Below, in pieces: positions 8,187-17,046 of a stretch of DNA of 64,000 bases. Source of the stretch: Ardenticatenales bacterium (lineage in GTDB: Bacteria; Chloroflexota; Anaerolineae; Ardenticatenales; Ardenticatenaceae); contig JACKAZ010000005.1 of NCBI GenBank assembly GCA_020634795.1, positions 246,975 to 310,974 on the forward strand, read 5' to 3'. The first letter of the stretch is position 1, and each line of letters opens with the position of its first letter. Made by a program: the position numbers and the translations under genes. The notes beneath the pieces are model-generated. The model saw only the letters and a program-made list of their open reading frames with translations. It was not told the origin of the DNA and did no database searches.

Positions 8187-8246
8187 CAGAAATTCTCCTT
8201 TCTCCTCCTTTGCGAATGGGGCGGTGCACCAGCACCGCCCTTTTTG
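8187..8246 (+). ncRNA. Candidate small RNA with anti-Shine-Dalgarno stretch
   Basis: A TATACT box at 8175-8180 is followed by about 35 bases rich in pyrimidine (CTCCTTTCTCCTCCTTTG at about 8194-8211). A perfect terminator hairpin then follows: GGGCGGTGC-ACCA-GCACCGCCC and TTTTT at 8219-8245. No gene precedes this plus-strand terminator; the nearest gene, mscS, is on the other strand. The CCTCCTTT segment is complementary to AGGAGG. A weak TTGTGT lies at 8150-8155 with a 19-bp spacer. The promoter is uncertain; the terminator is clear. Confidence 0.4.
8219..8246 (+). terminator. Rho-independent terminator
   Basis: Nine-base-pair stem GGGCGGTGC/GCACCGCCC with an ACCA loop, followed by TTTTT. 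The direction is plus; the minus strand lacks a T run. It therefore does not serve mscS, which ends at 8288 on the minus strand. Confidence 0.75.
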
Positions 8247-8287
8247 CTGCCCCGTTGGCGTGAGAGCTACTTGTCTAAAAGGTGGCT

Positions 8288-9661
8288 TTACTCTTGGAGT
8301 AGATTTTCCCCCGCTTCGGGAGTGCGCGACTTCGCCGCTTGCTCTACGATCTCCGCTTCGACCGTCGTCAACGCACGTTCTGCATCCGTAGCCAGAGGCT
8401 CGTCCACGCTCGTGACCACCGTTTTCGCGGGTGGGGCGGCGGCTTCGGACGGGGTGGTGATGATCGGCACGCCATTCGGGAAGATCACTTCGCGGGCATC
8501 GTCCGGCATCGAAATACCGGCTTCCTCCAGCGCCCGTTTCGTGAGTCGAAGCAGAGAGGAACGAATTTTGTGCGGCGCGTAGAGCAATGCGTCGTACCAA
8601 AAATAGCTTCGCAGGTTGACGGTAGAGGGGCCTAACTCTTCTACCAGTACAAGGGGTTCGGGCATCTCAAGCACCGCCGGATGCTCTTCCAGAATCTTGA
8701 TGATGAGTGATTGCGCCTCTGGAATGGCATTTTCGTAGCCGATCCCCACCAAAAAGCTCGCTCTGCGATTGGCGTTCGCGGTAAAGTTGGTGATCACGCT
8801 CTTGAAAATCGTCGCGTTTGGAATCTGGATGTGATTGCCGTCCAGAGTCATCAAGACTGTGCTGCGCGTATTCATCTGCTGAACGATGCCCGTAAAGCCA
8901 GCCACTTCGATCATGTCATCGGTCTGGAAGGGCTGACGCATCCCCAGCAAGATGCTCGCCAGAAAGTTCTCGGCGATGTCGCGGAAGGCGAAACCGATCA
9001 CGATCCCCATGATGCCCGTGCCGCCCAAGACGGTGACTGCCAGCCGTGTCAGCCCAAGCAGTTGGAGAACGAGGTAGACACCCAGTAGGAAGATGGTGAG
9101 CGCGATCAGCCGCGTGATGATGGTGACGATGAGCGGCGACGGCATGTGCCTTCGCAGCAGCGGTTTGGCCAATCGGACCACGATTCGCGCCACGACGGTG
9201 GCGATAAGCAGGATCACCAAGCCGAACAAGAGCGCGGGCAGGGCGCGGATGAATTGTCGCCCCCACGATTGCAGCTCGGCACGAAGCAGCGCCAGATCCC
9301 AGAGGGGCGGCGGCACGACCTCGATTCGGTTGACCACGGCCACCACATCCTCGGTCCGTCGGGCAAGCTCCCCCGCCCACTGCTGATAATCGCCGGACGT
9401 GGTCTGTCCGTCCAGAAAGACCACGCCGTTGTCGACCGTCACTGCGAGTGCGTCAAACCAGCCGGTCGCCGTCATGATTTCGCCGAGACGGTTGGCGATT
9501 GCGTCATCTCCGACCGTGGGCTGTGTCGAAACCGTGTCGGCAGGCGCGGGCGGCTCGATTGCGGCGGGCGTCGCGGTCGGCGGTTCTTGGGCGAATGCGC
9601 CCGTGGGAAAGATGCCCAGACAGAGCAGCACCATTAGCCCGATAATACGCAGCTTTCGCAT
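8288..9661 (-). CDS. Mechanosensitive channel of the MscS family with BON domain
   Basis: ATG at 9661 follows GGGAGGAAAAGAG, so the long upstream open frame is not used; the product has 457 residues. A signal peptide (1-24, ending FAQ) exports the N-terminus. Residues about 46-104 (LGEIMTATGWFDALAVTVDNG..) look like a BON domain, placed in the periplasm or cell wall space. Three membrane segments follow, the last of which (TVLGGTGIMGIVIGFAF) is the pore helix. Next come the MscS beta domain (PFQTDDMIEVAGFTGIVQQM) and an alpha/beta end. It should open under membrane tension and release solutes. The tail is Ala/Glu-rich. Confidence 0.85.
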   Translation of the reverse strand: MRKLRIIGLMVLLCLGIFPTGAFAQEPPTATPAAIEPPAPADTVSTQPTVGDDAIANRLGEIMTATGWFDALAVTVDNGVVFLDGQTTSGDYQQWAGELARRTEDVVAVVNRIEVVPPPLWDLALLRAELQSWGRQFIRALPALLFGLVILLIATVVARIVVRLAKPLLRRHMPSPLIVTIITRLIALTIFLLGVYLVLQLLGLTRLAVTVLGGTGIMGIVIGFAFRDIAENFLASILLGMRQPFQTDDMIEVAGFTGIVQQMNTRSTVLMTLDGNHIQIPNATIFKSVITNFTANANRRASFLVGIGYENAIPEAQSLIIKILEEHPAVLEMPEPLVLVEELGPSTVNLRSYFWYDALLYAPHKIRSSLLRLTKRALEEAGISMPDDAREVIFPNGVPIITTPSEAAAPPAKTVVTSVDEPLATDAERALTTVEAEIVEQAAKSRTPEAGENLLQE

Positions 9662-9687
9662 CTCTTTTCCTCCCAGCCATCCTGATG

Positions 9688-10758
9688 TCACGCCACCTGC
9701 CACAGGGCGATCCCCTCGTCGATCACGTGATGGGCTTGGGCTTCGCGCTGGGGGTCGCCCTGTTTGGCCGTGGTGGGGTCGTCGTGGAAGGGCAGCGCAA
9801 GATCCGAGCGATCCAACGCGGTAGCCATGGCAACAGCCCAGGATCGTACCACGGCCTGCGGGGTGTACCCACCGCCTCCCGTGATCATCAGCCGCCCCTT
9901 CGCGCTCGTTTCGCGGGCCACGGCCACGAAGCGAGCCATGATCGCCCCGAAATCTTGGGCCGTCAGCCGCAAACTGACCAATCGATCCTGCCAGTGGGCA
10001 TCGACGCCGAACTGCAGGATGACAAAATCGGGATCGTAGCGGCGCACCACGGGCAAGACCCACGCCTCCAATGCCCGCAAATAGGGCACGCCGCTGGTGT
10101 AGCGGGGCAGCGGCACGTTGAGGTTGCACATCGCTCCTGCGCCACGCCCCGTCTCGGTCAGCGCCCCCGTCCCCGGGTAAAAGCGGCCATCGTACTGATG
10201 GAGCGAGACGGTGAGGATCGCTTCGTCGTAGAAGATCGCCTCGGTGCCATCCCCATGATGGCCGTCGACATCGATGATGACCGGGCGCTGGATGCCGCGC
10301 TCGGCCATCAGCCAGCGCACCGCCACGGCCAGATCGTTGAAGACGCAGAAGCCGCGCGTGGCGTCTCGATAGGCGTGATGCAGACCACCCCCCGGGTTGA
10401 AGGCCATTGGCACAACCCCATCAGCGATCAATCGGACGCCGAGTAGCGTGCCGCCGACGCCCGCCGCCGCGCGGTGGAAGATCCCTCGGTAGGCAGGGGT
10501 GTCGCGGTGGTCGAGGAAACCGTCGTCGCGCAGATCCATCTGGCGCACCCAGTCGATGTAGGATTGCGGGTGAACGCGGCGCAGATCGGTGTCGCTGGCG
10601 ACGGCTTGACGGTAGTGGGGGATCGGAAGCGGCAGCTCGCGCAGCAGATCGCGGATCGCGCGATAGCGGCTCCAGCTTTCCGACAGACGGTGATGGGCGG
10701 TGCCCCGTCCGCCATACCGTTCGTGGTAGATGAAGGCCAGCCGACCGTCAGCCGACAT
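9688..10758 (-). CDS. Histone-deacetylase-superfamily protein (AcuC/HDAC-like)
   Basis: The protein has 356 residues and begins at MSADGRLAFIYH. Its HDAC motifs are all present: GGGLHHA (124-130, catalytic His pair), IDVDGHHGDG (162-171, with the zinc ligands Asp165 and His167), and FGVDAHW for the third ligand. The family hydrolyses N-acetyl groups: acetyl-lysine on proteins, acetylpolyamines, or the AcuC target acetyl-CoA synthetase. Which of these applies cannot be read from the sequence; no acs gene is near. The stop lies 26 bp before the mscS start on the same strand, so the two may be cotranscribed. Confidence 0.88.
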   Translation of the reverse strand: MSADGRLAFIYHERYGGRGTAHHRLSESWSRYRAIRDLLRELPLPIPHYRQAVASDTDLRRVHPQSYIDWVRQMDLRDDGFLDHRDTPAYRGIFHRAAAGVGGTLLGVRLIADGVVPMAFNPGGGLHHAYRDATRGFCVFNDLAVAVRWLMAERGIQRPVIIDVDGHHGDGTEAIFYDEAILTVSLHQYDGRFYPGTGALTETGRGAGAMCNLNVPLPRYTSGVPYLRALEAWVLPVVRRYDPDFVILQFGVDAHWQDRLVSLRLTAQDFGAIMARFVAVARETSAKGRLMITGGGGYTPQAVVRSWAVAMATALDRSDLALPFHDDPTTAKQGDPQREAQAHHVIDEGIALWQVA

Positions 10759-10788
10759 GGGATTGGGTTGGCATCGGCCCGCTTCCCG

Positions 10789-11367
10789 CTACTCGGTGGC
10801 CACCGGAACGGTGTCGAGATTGCCCGTAATCGTGACCAAGTTAGCATTGGCCGTTATCCACCCCGTCACCTCACCCGCGACTATTTTCAATAGGGCGCCA
10901 TCTGGGGATCGCCCAATGACCGGAACGATGTCATCCACTGTCAACACGGCGACGATGGGCGCATCAAAACTAGGCGCGTTACGGATATTCACCGAGCCAC
11001 TCACCGTTTGGAGGGTGGGGGTCGGACTATCCACGGTTGGCTCGGCAGTGGGCACGGCGGTCGGGCTTTCCACCGCTTCTGGGGCCGGTGTGGCGGTTGC
11101 CGTGGGTGTGGCTGCTCTTGGGGTTGGGGTCAAGGTGGAGGGCGGGGCGGGTTCTTTGGTTACAGTGAATGACGGTTCGACCGTGGGTGAAAGGGTGACC
11201 GTCGGCGTGGCTGCTACGGCTGTCACGGGCACCACATTCCGATTGAATGGACTGAGCAGACGACGAATATCTTGCAACCCCCCTCCCATCAGCAATCCGA
11301 TAATGATGCTCGCCAGCAGGGCAAAGATGACGAGGAGGCGAGACAGAAAATCTCTACTCTGTAACAT
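10789..11367 (-). CDS. Membrane-anchored protein with bacterial SH3 domain
   Basis: The protein has 192 residues. A single N-terminal membrane helix (about 10-28, LLVIFALLASIIIGLLMGGG) is followed by about 75 residues of Pro/Thr/Ala-rich linker. A C-terminal SH3b domain follows (about 118-185: VSGSVNIRNAPSFDAPIVAVL, then GWITANANLV). Such proteins sit in the membrane with the SH3b domain outside, where it commonly binds peptidoglycan; here the ligand is unknown. The gene stops 30 bp before the deacetylase on the same strand. The start ATG at 11367 has no strong ribosome site. Confidence 0.75.
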   Translation of the reverse strand: MLQSRDFLSRLLVIFALLASIIIGLLMGGGLQDIRRLLSPFNRNVVPVTAVAATPTVTLSPTVEPSFTVTKEPAPPSTLTPTPRAATPTATATPAPEAVESPTAVPTAEPTVDSPTPTLQTVSGSVNIRNAPSFDAPIVAVLTVDDIVPVIGRSPDGALLKIVAGEVTGWITANANLVTITGNLDTVPVATE

Positions 11368-11538
11368 AAGATGATTTGCTCTAGCCCTTCAATAAAGCGA
11401 ACAACGGCCACTTCCATCAGAAGGGTGTTATTTTTGACTCAGGAAGTGGGGTTGGATACGTACGGCTGTGCCTATTGATTCACAGATCGCTGTGGGGGTT
11501 GTCGGCACGGCGCCGGGCACACGTTGGCTCAAGACGAG

Positions 11539-12093
11539 CTACGTACGCAGTGCATTCCACGTCGGCTGGCGATCGGTGAGCCACGACAAGAGGCCGTAGA
11601 CCAAGAAGCCAACGGCCAGCCCCACGATCGGCCCCGTAGCAATCAGCATGCCGTGCCCCCACGACCACCAGCCCCACCGTTCCGCCCATACATCGAGCTG
11701 CCAGAGCGTGATGATGGTGACGATGAAGAGAAACCGCTGTACCGAGCTGCGCGCTGCCCACCAGCCCGCGAGTCGTCCCCCCACAGAGCCGTCATGGGGC
11801 GCGCTGGTCAGCGCCAAACGCACCATGAACAGCCCGCCGATGGCGGCGTAGCAACGGGTGCAGACCGCCATCAACCCCCAGCCGCCCACCATCACAGTGT
11901 GGTGGTCTTGGGGGCAGATCCATTGCCCGAGCGGATAGATGATCCAGTGGGCGATCCGCTGAAAGAGCCAAAGACCGGTCGCATCGAACAGAGGCGCCAA
12001 AATCGGCCCCACGATGATGAGTGCGAGTAGGATGTCGAGCGCGCGCCAAACGCGAGGGTGGCGGAGCGATGCGGTCGCTTGAGTAGACAACAT
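11539..12093 (-). CDS. DUF2085 membrane protein
   Basis: The protein has 184 residues from ATG at 12093; a GTG four codons earlier is an alternative, and neither has a good ribosome site. Four to five hydrophobic segments are seen. Between the first and second lie CPQDHHTVMVGGWGLMAVCTRCYA, with CxxxxH and CTRC, which is the hallmark of DUF2085 (cysteines able to bind a metal). Function is unknown in the family. It stands alone between an SH3 protein and a glutamine amidotransferase, all on the minus strand. Confidence 0.8.
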   Translation of the reverse strand: MLSTQATASLRHPRVWRALDILLALIIVGPILAPLFDATGLWLFQRIAHWIIYPLGQWICPQDHHTVMVGGWGLMAVCTRCYAAIGGLFMVRLALTSAPHDGSVGGRLAGWWAARSSVQRFLFIVTIITLWQLDVWAERWGWWSWGHGMLIATGPIVGLAVGFLVYGLLSWLTDRQPTWNALRT

Positions 12094-12209
12094 AGCGTTT
12101 GTCACCGAGTCGGGTGGAAACAGAGGGCCAACGGCGATGCGAGAGGGTCAATCGTACCCACTTTACCTCCGACTGACAAGTGCGTGGCGTCTTGTGAGTG
12201 CTACGGGGA

Positions 12210-12956
12210 TCAGGTCGTATGGGGAAGATCGTTGGAACGCTGGAATGCTTGATCGCTTGAGCGTTTGCGTGTGGCGGCCTCTACCAGCGCTTGAAAGAGG
12301 CGAAAATGTTCGGGATCGCCCAAAGCGCGTTCGGGATGCCATTGCACGGCGATCATGTAAGGGTGATCGCGCAGCTCCATCGCTTCGATAATGCCGTCCG
12401 GCGCATAGGCGGTGACGGTCCACCCTTCGGGTGCCTCGGCAGGCGCTTGGTGGTGCCACGAGGGCACGGTCACCTCGGTGCGGCCCATCAGCGATGCCAA
12501 CCGACTCTCGCGGTCGATGGCGACAGGGTGCGGCACCATCTGGGGCGGATTGCGGTGGATCACCGCGTCGCCCACTTCGTCTTGCAGATGTTGGATCAGC
12601 GTGCCGCCCGCCGCTACCGTCAGTACCTGCATCCCACGACAGATCCCGAGCGTCGGTGTGGCATCGGTCAGGGCATAGCGGGCCAGTGTGAGTTCCAGCC
12701 TGTCCCGTTCCGGCTGAACCCCCGAGACGGTGGGATGCGCCTCTTGCTGGAATTCGACGGGATCGATGTCACCGCCGCCCGTCAAGATCAGTCCGTCCAG
12801 CCGCCGGTACAACCGATCGAGTCGCGCCTCACCCGGGGGAAGCAGCACAGGAATTCCGCCCGCGCGTCGAACTCCTTCCACATAGAAAGCGGAGATGTAG
12901 TACTCGTTCTCGTCATTGATGTCGTACGTGGTGATGCCGATCAGGGGCACGCTCAT
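12210..12956 (-). CDS. Gamma-glutamyl-GABA hydrolase-like amidotransferase (peptidase C26)
   Basis: The protein has 248 residues. The start ATG at 12956 follows CGGAGAAACGG. Class I glutamine amidotransferase motifs are complete: LTGGGDIDP (59-66), nucleophile Cys106 in LGICRGMQVL, and the His207/Glu209 pair in VQWHPER. The family includes PuuD, which hydrolyses gamma-glutamyl-GABA in putrescine breakdown; other members act on other gamma-glutamyl compounds. No other putrescine gene is in the window, so the substrate is open. The C-terminal 25 residues are polar and extra to the core. Confidence 0.87.
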   Translation of the reverse strand: MSVPLIGITTYDINDENEYYISAFYVEGVRRAGGIPVLLPPGEARLDRLYRRLDGLILTGGGDIDPVEFQQEAHPTVSGVQPERDRLELTLARYALTDATPTLGICRGMQVLTVAAGGTLIQHLQDEVGDAVIHRNPPQMVPHPVAIDRESRLASLMGRTEVTVPSWHHQAPAEAPEGWTVTAYAPDGIIEAMELRDHPYMIAVQWHPERALGDPEHFRLFQALVEAATRKRSSDQAFQRSNDLPHTT

Positions 12957-13055
12957 GGGCCGTTTCTCCGTGTCGCTGCAACCGAAAGAGATAGAGATAA
13001 AAAGGGATGGGAAAAGAGATCACGGGGGACCACCCTAGGGTTCGGTGCATGGCGC

Positions 13056-13982
13056 TTACCGTTGGGCCCTGTCGAGGATGCGCTGGATGAGCGCGGGATC
13101 CTCGGGGAGCAGCCCCGCCGGAACAAGGCGTGGCAGCAGCGCCGCCCACTGGGGTTCCTCGGCAAATACCTCGGCGAAACGGGGGAGAGCCTCGCCCTCG
13201 CGCCCCGCCATGAGCATGGCGTGCGCGGCCCAGAAGCGCAGCTCCACCTCGTCGGGAACCAGCGCCACGGCCTTGTCGATCGCCCCTTTGGCAGCCTCCC
13301 ACTCGCCACGTGCCATCAATTCGTCGCTCTCGCTGGCGTAACGATAGGCCTGATGATAGCGCAGCAGCCGTTGCAGTTCGGTGACGGGGTCGGGATGTTC
13401 TTCGACCCGCAGGTCGATCTGCCGTCCGCGCCACGCTTCCGCCTGCCGTTCCCCGTCCACCACCAAAAGCGCCGCCGACTGCTGACCGCGAATGTCGCCC
13501 CCCGCCGCCTGCGCCGCCGCAAGCGCGGTGAGCAAGCGGTCGGCCAACGGCTGACCCGTACCATCTTGGAAAGCGGCCAGCATGGCGGGCCACACCCGGT
13601 CATTTTCCATCATGTTGGCCTGCACGCTCACGTTTTCAGCGATCAGGTGGCCAGCATCGGGGATGCAGCGGCTGCCGGTGTGGGTGGCCACGCCCCCCGT
13701 CGCATCCAGCATCGCCACTTGGCGCACCTCGCGGGCCTCGTCCTGCGCCATCAGCCGGGCAAGCGCATCCTCTGCCGACACCCCTTCCCGCATCAGTGCC
13801 AAGCCGTGTGGCCCGTAATCGATCTTGACCATCGATTGCGTGGCCACCACCCCCACGCCCGCTTCGCCCCACGCCACCACCGAACCGACCGAGAAGAAAT
13901 GGGACTGCACCGCGACCCCCATTTCTCCGCTCTTGGGGTCGCGGCCAACGATGGAGTAGGTGTGCGCGAGGCGGCTGTTCAT
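13056..13982 (-). CDS. DUF1028 protein with C-terminal TPR-like region
   Basis: The protein has 308 residues. The start is MNSRLAHTYSIVGRDPKSGEMGVAVQSH, the typical DUF1028 beginning (Ntn-hydrolase-like fold). HTGSRCIPDAGHLIAENVSVQANMM is the family's core motif. From residue about 215 onward the chain is helical and repeat-like (ESDELMARGEWEAAKGAIDKAVALVPDEVELRFWAAHAML), consistent with TPRs. Function is not established in the family. It lies 99 bp upstream of the C26 gene start and may be cotranscribed with it. Its first 50 bp have a degenerate second copy at 17064 next to the other repeat array. Confidence 0.85.
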   Translation of the reverse strand: MNSRLAHTYSIVGRDPKSGEMGVAVQSHFFSVGSVVAWGEAGVGVVATQSMVKIDYGPHGLALMREGVSAEDALARLMAQDEAREVRQVAMLDATGGVATHTGSRCIPDAGHLIAENVSVQANMMENDRVWPAMLAAFQDGTGQPLADRLLTALAAAQAAGGDIRGQQSAALLVVDGERQAEAWRGRQIDLRVEEHPDPVTELQRLLRYHQAYRYASESDELMARGEWEAAKGAIDKAVALVPDEVELRFWAAHAMLMAGREGEALPRFAEVFAEEPQWAALLPRLVPAGLLPEDPALIQRILDRAQR

Positions 13983-14005
13983 GGCAGGGGGTCCTTCCGG
14001 GGGGG

Positions 14006-14078
14006 GAGTTTTGTGAGTTTTGTGAGTTTAATGAGTTTTGTGAGTTTTGTGAGTTTAATGAGTTTTGGGTTGCTCTGC
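14006..14078. repeat. 9-bp-period tract (B), inverse orientation
   Basis: About seven copies of TGAGTTTTG/TGAGTTTAA type units lie directly upstream of the DUF1028 start (13982, minus strand). They run in the inverse orientation relative to tract A and end in GAGTTTTGGGTTGCTCTGCG, where the 81-bp units begin. Confidence 0.85.
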
Positions 14079-14325
14079 GTTCACCGACGCCTAAGCAGTC
14101 AGCAACAACCGCTTCCGACCCCGTGTCCAGAATCGCACCTATCGCTTCCGTGCTCTGCGTTCACCGACGCGTGAGCAGCCAACAACAACCGCTTCTGCCC
14201 CCTTGTCCAGAATCGAACCAGTCTCTTCTCCGTTCTGCGTTCACCAACGCCTGAGCAGCCAGCAACAACCGCTTCTGCCCCCTTGTCCAGAATCGAACCA
14301 GTCTCTTCTCCGTTCTGCGTTGTCG
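14079..14325. repeat. Array of ~81-bp units (array B), inverse orientation
   Basis: Three units, read as the reverse complement of the array C units (TTCTGCGTTCACCAACGCCTGAGCAGCCAGCAACAACCGC...). The unit farthest from the ATPase gene resembles array A (CCTATCGCTTCC); the two nearest are almost identical to array C (CAGTCTCTTCTCC). The last unit stops one codon before the end of the McrB-like gene. Confidence 0.85.
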
Positions 14326-14326
14326 T

Positions 14327-16291
14327 TCAACCGTTCCACCGCCCCAACGTCGCTGCCACGTGGGGCCAACGGGGGGCGGGCAACGCTTGGCGCTGTTCAT
14401 TCACTGCTTGCCAAAGCTCTAGGGCATCGTCGAGGCGGCGGGGTTGCGCGGGCTGCCGCTGCAGGGCGGCGCTTTGCTCGGCCAGTTCCGATGAGAGCAA
14501 CGTGGCGAGCGCGTGGAGCGCGGCAAGGCTTTCTTCATCGGCATAGCGCTGTTCGATCGCCGCTTGGAGCGCGGCGAGGGCCGCGTCGCGGGCGCCGCTG
14601 AAGAGCAGGGCCAACAGTTGCAGCGGCAGGGTATGGAGCGATTCGAGCTGGGGGAGCAGGTCGGCGATGACGCTCTGTTGCAGGCTTTCGCTGGCCGCCA
14701 CGTCACCAAGCTGGTGCGCGGCCCCCACGTAGGTCAACGTGGCAAGGAGCGGCGCCGTTCCCAGCGGGTGAAAGGCGCGAATCAGCCGTGCCCCCTCCAT
14801 CAGTTCGGTCAGAGCGCGGTCGAGCAGCGCGGTCGGCACGTCGAGTTGTTGGGCTTGCAGCCGCGCTGCGGCCCGATCGAGCAGGATGGCCCGTTCTTGA
14901 CTCTGGTCGTCGGGGGGCGACAGCTCCAAAAAGGCGAAGCGCCGTTTCAGTGCATCACTCATCGTAAAAAGGAAGTGACGGTCGCGGCTATTCAGGGTGG
15001 CCACGATGCGGAAATCTTGGGGCAGCGGCACGAGCTGCGTGGGCGTCGCGCCCACCTGCGGCACGCGCAAAGCGCCACTTTCCAGCGCCGTGAAGAGATC
15101 GCCGAACGCTTTGTCGATGTCGGCGCGGTTCAGCTCGTCGATCACCAGCCAAACGCCGGGCCACTGCTGACCCCCCTGCGTTGCGCTGACGCGCAGGGGT
15201 CGCCCCTCGCCATCGCGGCGCACGGAGCCATCGTCGGCCAGCAGCCAGTTGTGGCGCAGCGCTTCATAGACCACTCCGGGCCGCACATCGTAACGCAGGA
15301 CGCCGCTTTCGCTGGCCTGCGGCACCAAGCCCCCCACCACATCAAAGGCCGACCACTCGGCGGTGGCGGTGACCAGCATCGGGTAATAACCGAACAGCTC
15401 TGCGGCCAGCAGCGACGCGAGATGGCTCTTGCCGGTGCCGGGCGCGCCGGTCAGCACCAAATGGCGGCCCGCCAACAGATGGGCTGCCGCTTGGCCGATG
15501 AGGGTGGGGGGCAAGGCGAGCTGACGACGGATGGCATGCTCGGCTTCGGCGCGTCGTTCCGCGTTCGGCACTGCGAGCGGCCCGTCGGGCCAGGCGAAGG
15601 GGGGGGCACTGGCCGTATCGTAGGGGGCACCAAATTCGCGGATGGCGTAGGCACGGCGGGTGGGGGGACTGTAGCTGCTGGCGCGGCTGGTAGCGCTCGG
15701 CTTGAGGGTGTCGTTGGCCCAGGTCAGTAACAGATCAAGCTCCAAATTGAGCGGAAGTTGGGGCGCGACCCGCGCCCCCTCATTATAGAAGGTCCGCAGG
15801 TCTTCGAAGGCGCTGGCGAAGGCGAGGTAGTCGCGCTCCGGCACCTCCCACCCCAACCGGCGCAAGCCGCGCACGGCGGCAGGGTGGTAGATCGGCCATG
15901 CGTCCAAGTGTGCCCAGCCCCACAGTTCGGCCAAGATGGTGTGGCCCGCATAGCGGATGAGTGGGGGGTAGATTGCGAGCTTCTCCTCGATCCGCTCGTC
16001 CTGTTCGAACAGGAAGGCGCGGAGGGTAGGCACCAGAACCTCTAACTCGTTGCCCTCGATGATCTGCTGGCGCAGCGATTGGGCGCTGCTGATTTCGGCG
16101 AGGACCCGTTCAAGGTCGGTCGCATCGAACTGCGGCGGCTCCTCGCGCAGCGTCTGCAGATGGCCCTGCAGACGTGCGTAGCGCTCTCGCCGCTCTGCGA
16201 TGTGGAGCAAGGCGTCGGCGGCGTCGCGATCCGTGGCGAGGTCGCGCCAATCGTCCAGCGCGTCGGAGAGAGCGGGCAGGTTGCGGTTCAT
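14327..16291 (-). CDS. McrB-like AAA ATPase (AAA_5)
   Basis: The product has 654 residues from ATG at 16291; the open frame upstream is repeat DNA. The N-terminal part (1-240) is helical, with WGWAHLDAWPIYHPAAVRGLRRLG (125-148), similar to a segment before the motor in McrB-like proteins. The motor has Walker A TGAPGTGKS (281-289), Walker B WLVIDELNRADIDKAFGDL (381-399), sensor 1 VATLNSRDR (430-438) and DALKRRFAFLEL (446-457). IDELNR and the NSRDR...ALKRRF arrangement are McrB-like, not MoxR-like. No McrC or nuclease is adjacent. Inverted repeat arrays flank it on both sides. A role in defence is possible, not shown. Confidence 0.75.
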   Translation of the reverse strand: MNRNLPALSDALDDWRDLATDRDAADALLHIAERRERYARLQGHLQTLREEPPQFDATDLERVLAEISSAQSLRQQIIEGNELEVLVPTLRAFLFEQDERIEEKLAIYPPLIRYAGHTILAELWGWAHLDAWPIYHPAAVRGLRRLGWEVPERDYLAFASAFEDLRTFYNEGARVAPQLPLNLELDLLLTWANDTLKPSATSRASSYSPPTRRAYAIREFGAPYDTASAPPFAWPDGPLAVPNAERRAEAEHAIRRQLALPPTLIGQAAAHLLAGRHLVLTGAPGTGKSHLASLLAAELFGYYPMLVTATAEWSAFDVVGGLVPQASESGVLRYDVRPGVVYEALRHNWLLADDGSVRRDGEGRPLRVSATQGGQQWPGVWLVIDELNRADIDKAFGDLFTALESGALRVPQVGATPTQLVPLPQDFRIVATLNSRDRHFLFTMSDALKRRFAFLELSPPDDQSQERAILLDRAAARLQAQQLDVPTALLDRALTELMEGARLIRAFHPLGTAPLLATLTYVGAAHQLGDVAASESLQQSVIADLLPQLESLHTLPLQLLALLFSGARDAALAALQAAIEQRYADEESLAALHALATLLSSELAEQSAALQRQPAQPRRLDDALELWQAVNEQRQALPAPRWPHVAATLGRWNG

Positions 16292-16324
16292 GGCGGGGAT
16301 TGTACGGCGTGAGTGGAGCGACAA

Positions 16325-16943
16325 CAAGTCATGGTGAACGCAGAACGGAGAAGAGACTGGTTCGATTCTGGACAAGGGGGCAGAAGCGGTTGTTGCTGAC
16401 TGCTTAGGCGTTGGTGAACGGAGAACGGAGAAGAGACTGGTTCGATTCTGGACAAGGGGGCAGAAGCGGTTGTTGTTGGCTGCTCAGGCGTTGGTGAACG
16501 GAGAACGGAGAAGAGACTGGTTCGATTCTGGACAAGGGGGCAGAAGCGGTTGTTGTTGGCTGCTCAGGCGTTGGTGAACGCAGAACGGAGAAGAGACTGG
16601 TTCGATTCTGGACAAGGGGGCAGAAGCGGTTGTTGCTGGCTGCTCAGGCGTTGGTGAACGCAGAACCCTTCGCTTTCGCTCAGGGCAAGCTCCGAACGCA
16701 GAACACGGAAGCGATAGGTGCGATTCTGGACACGGGGTCGGAAGCGGTTGTTGCTGGCTGCTCACGCATCGGTGAACGCAGAACGGAGAAGAGACTGGTT
16801 CGATTCTGGAAACGTAGGCAGAAGCGGTTGTTGCTGACTGCTTAGGCGTTGGTGAACGCAGAACACGGAAGCGATAGGTGCGATTCTGGACACGGGGTCG
16901 GAAGCGGTTGTTGCTGGCTGCTCAGGCGTTGGTGAACGCAGAG
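16325..16943. repeat. Array of ~81-bp units (array C)
   Basis: Seven to eight units in plus orientation. The first four are near identical (GAACG(G/C)AGAACGGAGAAGAGACTGG, then TTCGATTCTGGACAAGGGGG). The fifth has the 29-bp element inserted at 16666-16694, and later units resemble array A (ACGGAAGCGATAGGTGCG). With array B it forms an inverted pair around the McrB-like gene. Confidence 0.88.
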
Positions 16944-17046
16944 CAACCCAAAACTCATTAAACTCACTATACTCATTAAACTCATTAAACTCATTAAACT
17001 CATTAAACTCACAAAACTCACAAAACTCATAAAACTCACAAAACTC
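16944..17046. repeat. 9-bp-period tract (C)
   Basis: About twelve copies of AACTCATTA/AACTCACAA units cap array C, starting after the same CGCAGAGCAACCCAAAA junction as in tract A. The first copies match tract A base for base. Confidence 0.85.

Noticed and set aside
12291..14174. 627-codon open frame on the plus strand over the C26 and DUF1028 genes
   Set aside because: It is a shadow of GC-rich codon use on the other strand. It crosses two genes with complete domain matches and the gap between them, and it ends in repeat DNA. No ribosome site or domain.
14513..15730. 405-codon plus-strand frame over the McrB-like gene
   Set aside because: Antisense shadow; the sense strand has all the AAA motifs.
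16325..16943. CRISPR array
   Set aside because: Units are about 81 bp and conserved over their full length; there is no short repeat alternating with unique spacers and no cas gene.
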